DNA of 45,060 nt from Holophagales bacterium (GTDB lineage Bacteria > Acidobacteriota > Holophagae > Holophagales > Holophagaceae), in the NCBI GenBank assembly GCA_031281385.1, contig JAITFL010000181.1, positions 1 to 45,060 on the forward strand, in the 5' to 3' direction. Position 1 is the first letter of the stretch, and the number at the start of each line of letters is the position of its first letter. The notes below the pieces were generated by a model. The model was not told where the DNA came from and did not search any database. It saw only the letters and a program-made list of their open reading frames with translations. The position numbers and the translations under genes are program-made. Shown one piece after another: positions 24,307-31,008 of the stretch.

Positions 24307-25845
24307 ATGAATAAAGCAGGCAAGCCGACAGCCCCGATACGACTGATGGAGATGCTCCGCGACAAGTACTCCTTCGTGTCCATTTTGGGACACGGCGGCT
24401 CTGGCACTGTCTATGAAGTCCGCAATGTCCAGCTTGGGCGGCTGGAGGCCCTAAAGGTTCTCAACAATTCCCTTAGTCCGGAAATTGCCGATAGGTTCGA
24501 CAAAGAGGCCCGTTTTTCGGCATCCTTAGACCATCCCAGCATTGTTAAGGTCTTTGACTTGGGGCAGTCCGACGGGATTAGCTGGTACAGCATGCAGCTC
24601 GTCGAGGGCCCTTCCCTCTCAAAGATGATAGACGCAGAAATCAGGCTGGACGCGACCAATCTGGCCAGGCTGGCCATACCGTTGCTGGACGCGCTGGCCT
24701 ATAGCCACAGGCACGGCATCATCCACAGGGACATAAAGCCCGCCAACATTTTGCTGAACGCGGATGGGCTCCCCTGCTTGGCTGATTTTGGCATCGCAAA
24801 AGCCATAGACGCCGTTGACGTCACCCAGACGGGCAACATGCTGGGGACTCCGGCCTACATGGCCCCAGAACAGGCTATGGGCAAGCGCGTGGACGGCAGA
24901 GCCGACCAATATTCGCTTGCCATCACTCTGTACAAGGCCATAGCGGGCAGACTGCCATTCTCGTCAGACGAGCCTATGGCAACGCTAGTCCAGCGGATAA
25001 AAGAGGACGCCGAGCCTATAGACCATTTTGTCCCAAGTTTCCCTGCCCCTTTGAAGACGGTGCTGATGAAGGCTCTCTCTAGGGAGAGGGAAGACCGCTA
25101 CACAACGATAGACGAAATGCAGAGGGAAATGCTTTCGGCCTGCGAGAAATGCCACATCCAATGGAACCAGAGGCTAGACAATTTCGATGGCATGTCCATC
25201 CACAGGATCCCTATCGGGGACGCTGACACCATGGCTTCAGAAAGCACCTTGATGGTTTCGACTGCCGCCAAGAAGGGTGGGCTTGGGGTTGGAAAGTGGG
25301 GCCTCCGCCGCTGGGTAGCCAACTTCATTTTTTTCGTTGCCTTGGCCGGCTTGATTGCGGCTATGGCGCACTATTTCTATTCCAAGGGTTCGTATTCCGA
25401 AGCCAAGGACGAGAAGCAGCCAAAGGAAGACAGTCCATTGTCGCAAACGGCACAGGCAGCCTTGGCCGATGCCAACCCAAAAGCAAAAGCTCCCACTCCA
25501 GAGGCCGCAAAGCCCAAATCCCCTGCGGAGCAGAAGGAGACCAAGGATACAAAGCCCCCAGCCCGCATCCGCGTTTCGCCCCCGCAACCGCTTGCGTCCA
25601 AGTCGCCAGATAGATACCCGCCTGAACTCGCAGGGCAATCTGTCATCGTAAAGGTGGTGGTAGGGGAGAACGGAGAAGCGATGAAGTGCAGCGTTGTGAC
25701 ACCCAGCCTCTCCAAAGAACTGGAAAAATTCGTCACCGATTTCGTCAAAAAAGAATACAGATGGGCACCGGCCATTGCGAATGACGGGTTGCCCATTGAA
25801 TCAGCAGAACTCCGACTTTTGGTTATTTTTGGTGAATCCGAATGA
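24307..25845 (+). CDS. Membrane Ser/Thr protein kinase with C-terminal TonB-like domain
   Basis: The N-terminal Hanks-type kinase domain (about 21-280) looks active: glycine loop LGHGGSGTVYEV, K50 in EALKVL, H140-R141-D142 in HRDIKPANILLN, D160 in ADFGIAKA and GTPAYMAPEQ. A single membrane helix lies near residues 338-357 (FIFFVALAGLIAAMAHYF). A Lys/Pro/Ala-rich linker suited to crossing the periplasm follows. The last about 85 residues (YPPELAGQSVIVKVVVGENG ... YRWAPAIANDGLPI ... LRLLVIF) resemble the TonB C-terminal domain. The kinase would thus be cytoplasmic with a periplasmic sensor or partner-binding end. Its stop overlaps the next gene's start (ATGA), implying joint production with the OmpA lipoprotein. 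Confidence 0.9.
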   Translation: MNKAGKPTAPIRLMEMLRDKYSFVSILGHGGSGTVYEVRNVQLGRLEALKVLNNSLSPEIADRFDKEARFSASLDHPSIVKVFDLGQSDGISWYSMQLVEGPSLSKMIDAEIRLDATNLARLAIPLLDALAYSHRHGIIHRDIKPANILLNADGLPCLADFGIAKAIDAVDVTQTGNMLGTPAYMAPEQAMGKRVDGRADQYSLAITLYKAIAGRLPFSSDEPMATLVQRIKEDAEPIDHFVPSFPAPLKTVLMKALSREREDRYTTIDEMQREMLSACEKCHIQWNQRLDNFDGMSIHRIPIGDADTMASESTLMVSTAAKKGGLGVGKWGLRRWVANFIFFVALAGLIAAMAHYFYSKGSYSEAKDEKQPKEDSPLSQTAQAALADANPKAKAPTPEAAKPKSPAEQKETKDTKPPARIRVSPPQPLASKSPDRYPPELAGQSVIVKVVVGENGEAMKCSVVTPSLSKELEKFVTDFVKKEYRWAPAIANDGLPIESAELRLLVIFGESE

Positions 25846-26528
25846 AAACCATTCTGCCTTTACTGACGATTTTCTTTTTTGCCTCATGCCAGAGCAGGGT
25901 TGCTCTGCCAAAAGCCCCGTCGGAACCTGTCATTTTTGCTACGGTCAATACTATCCCCAAAGCCGAAAACGTTGTTTTTGAGGGGAAAACAATAGGGCGG
26001 TCGCCAGTCAAGCTGAAGGTTCGATCAATTGACCAATTGGCCAACGGTCTAACCATTGCAAACGCGCCCGATGAGTTGATTGAGCAACAGATCAGGCACG
26101 TTGCCAATAATGAAGTGACAGTCACGCTGGTTTTGGACAAAAACCTATCGAAAATGGCCGCAGCGCTAAACCTCAAGAAAATTCTGGTGTTTGACTATGG
26201 CGAAGAAATTACGTTTGAATTCGACAAATCCGACCTAAAGCCCGAATTCAAGACTCTTCTTGTGAAGCAGGCCGATTTACTTAAAAGGCACTTCAAAGGG
26301 ATAGACATCTATATCTGCGGCCATTCAGACTCCGTTGGGCGGCCCGAACACAATCTGGAACTCTCAATGGATAGGGCCAAGTCCGTTTTTTACGTGCTGC
26401 TCGATGCTGGCATTCCAAAGGAAAGCATGAAACTCCAAGGTTTTGGGTCTGACTACCCGCTCGACGATAATAACACGGAGACTGGCCGCGCCCGCAACAG
26501 GCGCATAGAAATAATCCTTGGCCGCTGA
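25842..26528 (+). CDS. OmpA-family peptidoglycan-binding lipoprotein, copy 1
   Basis: The 228-residue product starts MKTILPLLTIFFFASCQ, a lipoprotein signal with Cys16. A middle region of about 100 residues has no recognised domain. The C-terminal OmpA-like domain is clear: ITFEFDKSDLKPEF, IDIYICGHSDSVGRPEHN, LELSMDRAKSVFYVLLDAGI, LQGFGSDYPL and ETGRARNRRIEI, with the Asp and Arg that hold diaminopimelate. It is translated with the kinase through a 4-base overlap, so the pair probably forms an envelope-to-cytoplasm module. It is a close paralogue of the gene at 26997. Confidence 0.9.
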   Translation: MKTILPLLTIFFFASCQSRVALPKAPSEPVIFATVNTIPKAENVVFEGKTIGRSPVKLKVRSIDQLANGLTIANAPDELIEQQIRHVANNEVTVTLVLDKNLSKMAAALNLKKILVFDYGEEITFEFDKSDLKPEFKTLLVKQADLLKRHFKGIDIYICGHSDSVGRPEHNLELSMDRAKSVFYVLLDAGIPKESMKLQGFGSDYPLDDNNTETGRARNRRIEIILGR

Positions 26529-26565
26529 ACTTCTTTTCGGCGACCTGTTTCGCCAAGCTTAGGAT

Positions 26566-26763
26566 TTATCCGTAAATAATATTTATTTCCCCCCTGACCT
26601 TCCTGAAGGCGATGATGGCGGCGGCCAAGTGACACAGAGCCAGGTACGAGCGCTCAAGCTTCTCGTAGCGCAGCAGCAGCTTGCGGAACCTGTTGAACCA
26701 GCCGTGGGCCGCCTCCACCACCCACTGCCTCGCCCTCTTTCTTTCGCTGCCTCTGGCTTGATT
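26566..26763 (-). pseudogene. Fragment of an IS5-type (DDE) transposase, C-terminal end
   Basis: The minus strand encodes about 65 residues ending in a stop at 26566: RKRARQWVVEAAHGWFNRF, RKLLLRYEKLERSYLALCHL, AAAIIAFRKV. This is the typical end of IS5-family transposases, including the final catalytic Glu in WVVEAAHGWF. An in-frame stop lies just upstream and the rest of the gene is missing, so it is dead. No terminal inverted repeats of an IS are visible. Confidence 0.8.
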
Positions 26764-26832
26764 TCATAACTTGTTTGTTTACAGCGTTTCACGCCAGAGT
26801 CTGCTCCGGTCGGGCGCAGCCTGCACATCCGG

Positions 26833-26867
26833 TGACTTGCAAAACTGACGTTTTGCAAGTGGCTCTC
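26833..26867. repeat. Solo hairpin of the intergenic element at a gene break
   Basis: A perfect CTTGCAAAAC-TGAC-GTTTTGCAAG (26836-26859), followed by TGGCTC, sits exactly where similarity to the kinase gene begins. It marks one side of the deletion that removed the second kinase. Confidence 0.85.
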
Positions 26868-26987
26868 TCTACTGAGGCAGCAAAATTCATAACCGACTTT
26901 GTCCTTAATGAGTTAAAATGGAATCCAGCCACCGCTGATGGCGGAAAGAATGTAGCTTCAGAAATTGATCTTGTGCTTAGCTTTTAG
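26865..26987 (+). pseudogene. Remnant tail of a second kinase/TonB-domain gene
   Basis: The 40 codons before the TAG at 26985 read LSTEAAKFITDFVLNELKWN, PATADGG, ... ASEIDLVLSF. They align with the last about 43 residues of the intact kinase (LSKELEKFVTDFVKKEYRWA ... AELRLLVIF). Everything upstream of this tail is lost and replaced by the hairpin and transposase fragment. It precedes the second OmpA gene just as the intact kinase precedes the first. Confidence 0.8.
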
Positions 26988-26996
26988 GGAGTCCAC

Positions 26997-27686
26997 ATGA
27001 AAAACATCATTCTCCTCTTGCCCCTAATTTTTTTGGCCGCGTGCCAGAAGCCGGTGCCTCTCGAGCCAGATTCAATGGTGGATGACAGCATTTCCGCCAC
27101 GGTCCATACCCTTCCTCCCTCCGAGGGCGTCATCTACAAAGGGAAGATGGTGGGGCAGGCTCCTGTCACGCTAAAAGTTTCCTCACTTGACCAACTAGCG
27201 AACAACCTCAGCACGACAAATTCGCCAGATGGGACCGTGGAGCAAAGGATTAGGCACTTGGCTGACGATAAAGTGGTGGTGACGCTGGTCTTGGACAAAA
27301 ACCTATCGAAAATGGCCACAGCACTAAACCTCAAAAAAATTCTGGTGTTTGACTATGGCGACGAAATCACCTTTGAATTCAACAAGTCCGACCTAAAGCC
27401 CGTATTCAAGACTCTTCTTGTGAGGCAAGCCGATTTGCTAAAAAAGCACTTCAATGGGATAGACATCTATGTCTGCGGCCATTCAGACTCCGTTGGGCGG
27501 CCCGAGCGCAATCTGGAACTTTCAATGGATAGGGCCAAGTCTGTTTTCGACGTGCTGCTCGATGCCGGTATTCCAAAGGGAAGCATGAAAGTCCAAGGCT
27601 TTGGGTCTGACTACCCACTAGATGACAATGACACGGAGGCTGGCCGTGCCCGCAATAGGCGCATAGAAATAATCCTTGGGCGCTGA
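26997..27686 (+). CDS. OmpA-family peptidoglycan-binding lipoprotein, copy 2
   Basis: The 229-residue product has a lipoprotein signal MKNIILLLPLIFLAACQ with Cys16, an N-terminal half diverged from copy 1 (though IRHLADDKVVVTLVLDKNLS is well kept), and an almost identical OmpA domain (ITFEFNKSDLKPVF, IDIYVCGHSDSVGRPERN, GRARNRRIEI). An AGGGAG ribosome site precedes ATG 26997. Both copies are followed by the same about 35 bases after the stop, so the duplicated unit extends past the gene. With its kinase partner lost, copy 2 needs its own transcription, and no clear promoter is visible close by. Confidence 0.9.
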   Translation: MKNIILLLPLIFLAACQKPVPLEPDSMVDDSISATVHTLPPSEGVIYKGKMVGQAPVTLKVSSLDQLANNLSTTNSPDGTVEQRIRHLADDKVVVTLVLDKNLSKMATALNLKKILVFDYGDEITFEFNKSDLKPVFKTLLVRQADLLKKHFNGIDIYVCGHSDSVGRPERNLELSMDRAKSVFDVLLDAGIPKGSMKVQGFGSDYPLDDNDTEAGRARNRRIEIILGR

Positions 27687-27747
27687 ACTTCCTTTCGGCG
27701 GCCTGTTTCGCCCAGCCAAGAGTAATTGCATCTGGTTTCATGCGGAA

Positions 27748-27939
27748 CTCTGACGTTTTTGGGCGGTGAGGCTCCGATTTGTGAATTGACAATGGACAAT
27801 GGACAATTGACAATGGTGGATACGACCTACGGCCGCGCTGATTTCCTTAATTGGGGAGTATCAGTTTTACGGCTGTTCCCCTAAATAATTGGATAGGGGC
27901 CTGTTGGCAATGGTCGGGAGTTTTGCAATTGACTCTCTA
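27748..27939 (+). repeat. Intergenic element, short type, copy 1
   Basis: This is about 190 bases between ompA copy 2 and ftcD. It matches, on the opposite strand, the element at 33876-34069: GAGGCTCCGAT, GTGAATTGACAATGG, CAATGGTGGATRCGRCCTAC with GGCCGCGCTGATTT, TTGGCAATG. The right end GGAGTTTTGCAA is recognisable; the left end is eroded (TGCGGAACTC). The internal palindrome around CCTACGG-like GGCC can fold. No gene is seen in it. Confidence 0.7.
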
Positions 27940-27966
27940 TTCAACATACTTCTGGCGGAGGGCAGT

Positions 27967-29805
27967 ATGGCCCTAAAAGTGGTGGAGTGCGTACCGAACT
28001 TCAGCGAAGGCCGCGACATGGCCAAAATCAAGGCGATAACAGACACCATGGAGAGCGTTGCGGGCGTACGGCTGTTGGACGTTGACCCTGGGGCTGACAC
28101 AAACAGGACAGTGGTCACGATAGTGGGCGACCCTGAAAGTGCGCTAGAGGCGGCGTTTAGGGGGATAAAAAAAGCCAGCGAAGTGATAGACATGCGGGGC
28201 CATTCGGGGAGCCACCCCAGGATGGGGGCCTGCGACGTCTGCCCATTCGTGCCAGTGGAAGGCGTTTCTATGGAGGACTGCGCCGAATTGGCCAGAAGAT
28301 TGGGGGCCAGGGTGGGCCAGGAGCTGCAAGTCCCGGTCTATCTCTATGAAGCAGCTGCCAGCCGCCCCGAGCGCAAAAATTTGGCTGCGGTGCGAAAAGG
28401 AGAATATGAGGGACTGGAAGAAAAGCTGAAAGACCCAAGCTGGGCCCCGGACTTTGGCCCCGCATCGTTTGTCCCCACCTTTGGGGCCTTGATAGCGGGG
28501 GCAAGGGAATTTTTGATCGCCTACAACATAACATTGAACAGCCGCGACAAGGCCCACGCTACAGACATCGCTTTTGAGCTAAGGGAAAAGGGCAGGGTGG
28601 CGCGGAGGGGGCAGACAACGCCATTCTACAGCAGCGGCAAGGAACTGCGCTATGCGGAGGGATTCTTCGCCTGCGGCAACTGCCCAAGGGACTTTACCAA
28701 TTTTGAAAGCCTAGAGACCCACTGCCGGGAGGAGCACGGTTACGAGCTGAAAACCCTGCTAGAGCTGAACGACATAGACGTTGGTCGCAGCCTTGTCGGG
28801 CAAAAGGCTTACAGGGCTGGGCTTTTCAAGTGCTGCAAGGCCATCGGTTGGTACGTGGATGCATACAAAAGGGCGCAGTTGAGCATCAACTTAACCGATT
28901 ACAAAACGACAAGCATGGTGGATGTCCTAGAGGCTGCGCGAAAGATGGCCGCCGAAAGGGGCTTGGTGGTAACCGGGTCTGAAATCGTTGGGCTGGTCCC
29001 ATTCAAACCATTGTTCGACGCTGGGCAGTTTTACCTGCGCGGCATGGGCAAGAGTCCATTCGTCCCTGCCCAAGACGTTTTGGAATGTGCCATTTTCAGC
29101 ATGGGGCTGTCGGACGTCGCCCCATTCGAGATTGACAAAAAAGTGCTCGGGCTTCCAAAGTCCTATCCCAATGGCCTGATGTCAATGACAGCCAAAGACT
29201 TGGTGACAGAGGTGAGCCGCGACACTCCGGCCCCTGGCGGTGGCAGCATTGCAGCGCTGGCCGGTGCGCTGGGCGCGGCGCTTGCCTCTATGGTCGCAAA
29301 TCTGACAAAGGCCAAGGACAAAGCGCATCTATCCCATTTGCACGATGCAGCCGAAATGGCGCATAGAGCAAAAGACGCGCTAGTCTTGGCAGTAGATGAG
29401 GACACGAGCGCGTTCAACGCGTACATGGACGCCAGACGGATGCCCCAGGCGACGGAAGCCGAAAAAGCCGCCAAAGATGCTGCGCTGCTTGATGGCTTAA
29501 AGGCAGCCGCGAATGTGCCATTCCAGACTGCCGCGCTCAGCTTTGAGGCGATGAAGGCGGCGGCGATAGTGGTGGAGCACGGAAACCAGGCCTCAATAAC
29601 GGATGGCTTGGTCGGCGCGCAGATGGGCTTTGCGGGAGTGCGCGGGGGCATCTGGAACGTGCTGATAAACCTAAAGGACATACACGATGCGGCATTCAAA
29701 GACGAAATGAAAAGGCGCTGCGAATCGCTTTTGGGCGAGGCGACCGCGCTGCTGGGCAAGGTGGTTTCCGCCGGGGACAACCGCTTGGGCGAACAGCTCA
29801 AATGA
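27967..29805 (+). CDS. ftcD: Glutamate formiminotransferase / formimino-THF cyclodeaminase with zinc-finger insert
   Basis: This protein transfers the formimino group of formiminoglutamate (from histidine breakdown) to THF, then releases ammonia to give methenyl-THF. The formiminotransferase part starts VVECVPNFSEGRD and has H83 in SHPRMGACDVCPF, aligned with the known catalytic His. The cyclodeaminase domain is about residues 405-612 (TPAPGGGSIAALAGALGAAL, FNVLINL-like WNVLINLKDIHDAAF). Between them, after ELREKGR, about 75 residues are inserted that the mammalian enzyme lacks. They carry C236-x2-C239-x3-F-x5-L-x2-H252-x4-H257, a textbook C2H2 zinc-finger pattern. The start is ATG 27967 with GGAGGGCAG upstream; an earlier in-frame ATG (27889) lies inside the repeat element. 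No hut genes are adjacent. Confidence 0.93.
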   Translation: MALKVVECVPNFSEGRDMAKIKAITDTMESVAGVRLLDVDPGADTNRTVVTIVGDPESALEAAFRGIKKASEVIDMRGHSGSHPRMGACDVCPFVPVEGVSMEDCAELARRLGARVGQELQVPVYLYEAAASRPERKNLAAVRKGEYEGLEEKLKDPSWAPDFGPASFVPTFGALIAGAREFLIAYNITLNSRDKAHATDIAFELREKGRVARRGQTTPFYSSGKELRYAEGFFACGNCPRDFTNFESLETHCREEHGYELKTLLELNDIDVGRSLVGQKAYRAGLFKCCKAIGWYVDAYKRAQLSINLTDYKTTSMVDVLEAARKMAAERGLVVTGSEIVGLVPFKPLFDAGQFYLRGMGKSPFVPAQDVLECAIFSMGLSDVAPFEIDKKVLGLPKSYPNGLMSMTAKDLVTEVSRDTPAPGGGSIAALAGALGAALASMVANLTKAKDKAHLSHLHDAAEMAHRAKDALVLAVDEDTSAFNAYMDARRMPQATEAEKAAKDAALLDGLKAAANVPFQTAALSFEAMKAAAIVVEHGNQASITDGLVGAQMGFAGVRGGIWNVLINLKDIHDAAFKDEMKRRCESLLGEATALLGKVVSAGDNRLGEQLK

Positions 29806-29884
29806 CGCTCCATCTGCCTTTCACGCGCTGTTTTGCCCGATGTGCTAAACTAGAAGCCGCACACTATTCCAACGGGGAGCTATA

Positions 29885-30787
29885 ATGCCGATCACAAAAC
29901 TAGACCAGATGTTGGACGCGCTCAGAGCCAAGCCGCGCAAAAAACTGGTGGCTGCGGCGGCGAATGACGAGCACACAATTGAGGCAGTCAAAGATGGCGT
30001 GGACGCGGGGATAGTTGAAGCCGTCCTAGTGGGCGATGAGGCAAGGATCATCGAAATATGCAAAAAAGAGGGCTTTGGCCCCGGAAAATTCAATATTGTC
30101 AACGAACCCAATGAAACAAAGGCCGCAGCGGCGGCAGTGTCAATGGTGAGGTCGGGCGATGGCGACGTTTTGATGAAAGGCAGCCTTTCAACGGACAAAT
30201 ACATGAGGGCTATCCTAAACAAAGAGCAAGGGCTGATGGAGCCTGGGGCCATACTCAGCCACGTCACGGTTATAGAGAACCCCCATTACCACAAACTGCT
30301 GATCGTCGGGGACGTTGCCGTCATTCCAGCCCCTGAGCTAAAGGAAAAGACGGCCATACTCAACTATCTCATCAGCGTCGCAAAGGCGCTCCAAATCGAA
30401 ACACCAAAGGCCGCCATCGTGACCGCCAGCGAACAGGTTTTGCCAAAGATGCAGGCCTGCCTGGATGCCGCAGTTTTGGCCAAGATGGGGGACAGGGGGC
30501 AGATCAGGGGCGCTATCGTTGACGGGCCGCTGGCCTTGGACGTGGCTATAGACAAAGAGGCTGCCGAAATCAAGGGGCTTAAAAGCCCAGTGGCGGGGGA
30601 CGCTGACTGCCTAGTGTTCGCAAACATTGAAGCCGGAAACATATTTTACAAGAGCATGACCAAATTGGCGGGCTGCGAGTGCGGGGCCATGGTCGTTGGG
30701 GCCAAAAAGCCCTGCATTCTATCCAGCAGGGGCGACACGGTCAAGACCAAACTGTACTCCATAGCCCTGGCCGCCCTGACAGCTTAG
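29885..30787 (+). CDS. ptb: Phosphate butyryltransferase (phosphotransacylase family)
   Basis: The enzyme exchanges CoA for phosphate on butyryl- (or related acyl-) CoA. The 300-residue length and motifs fit Ptb rather than the longer Pta: DVLMKGSLSTDKYMRAIL, GAILSHVTVIE, IVDGPLALDVAIDKEAAEIK, SPVAGDADCLVFANIEAGNI. GGGGAG precedes the ATG. A butyrate kinase gene, its usual partner, is not in the next 14 kb; the following gene is unrelated by sequence. A role in fermentative acid formation is likely, but acetyl- or branched acyl-CoA could be used instead. Confidence 0.93.
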   Translation: MPITKLDQMLDALRAKPRKKLVAAAANDEHTIEAVKDGVDAGIVEAVLVGDEARIIEICKKEGFGPGKFNIVNEPNETKAAAAAVSMVRSGDGDVLMKGSLSTDKYMRAILNKEQGLMEPGAILSHVTVIENPHYHKLLIVGDVAVIPAPELKEKTAILNYLISVAKALQIETPKAAIVTASEQVLPKMQACLDAAVLAKMGDRGQIRGAIVDGPLALDVAIDKEAAEIKGLKSPVAGDADCLVFANIEAGNIFYKSMTKLAGCECGAMVVGAKKPCILSSRGDTVKTKLYSIALAALTA

Positions 30788-30877
30788 CGCCGCGCAGTTT
30801 GATGGTTGTCTTGTGGCATTATCCCAAGTGCCCCCCCAAGTAAATGTAAGCCCCTTTTTTCTGGCAGAATATTGGTA

Positions 30878-30883
30878 TATAAT
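30878..30883 (+). promoter_or_regulatory. Candidate -10 box before the 674-residue gene
   Basis: A perfect TATAAT lies 125 bases upstream of ATG 31009, within an AT-rich stretch of the 221-base gap after ptb. No good -35 hexamer is visible at 16-18 bases. Confidence 0.3.
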
Positions 30884-31008
30884 AGCATTATCTATGGCAA
30901 ACCCCATAAAGGTCGGCCTACGCGCAAGCCCCCCAGGCGGCAGACGCAAAATGCAATTTTCTAGGTCATAATTGTTTGCGGCACACTACTTGTTGAGGCA
31001 GGACTCAG

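Noticed and set aside
27889..27966. 26-residue N-terminal extension of FtcD
   Set aside because: The extension lies in the short repeat element; ATG 27967 has a good ribosome site and gives the family's normal MxLxVVECVPNFSEG-type start.
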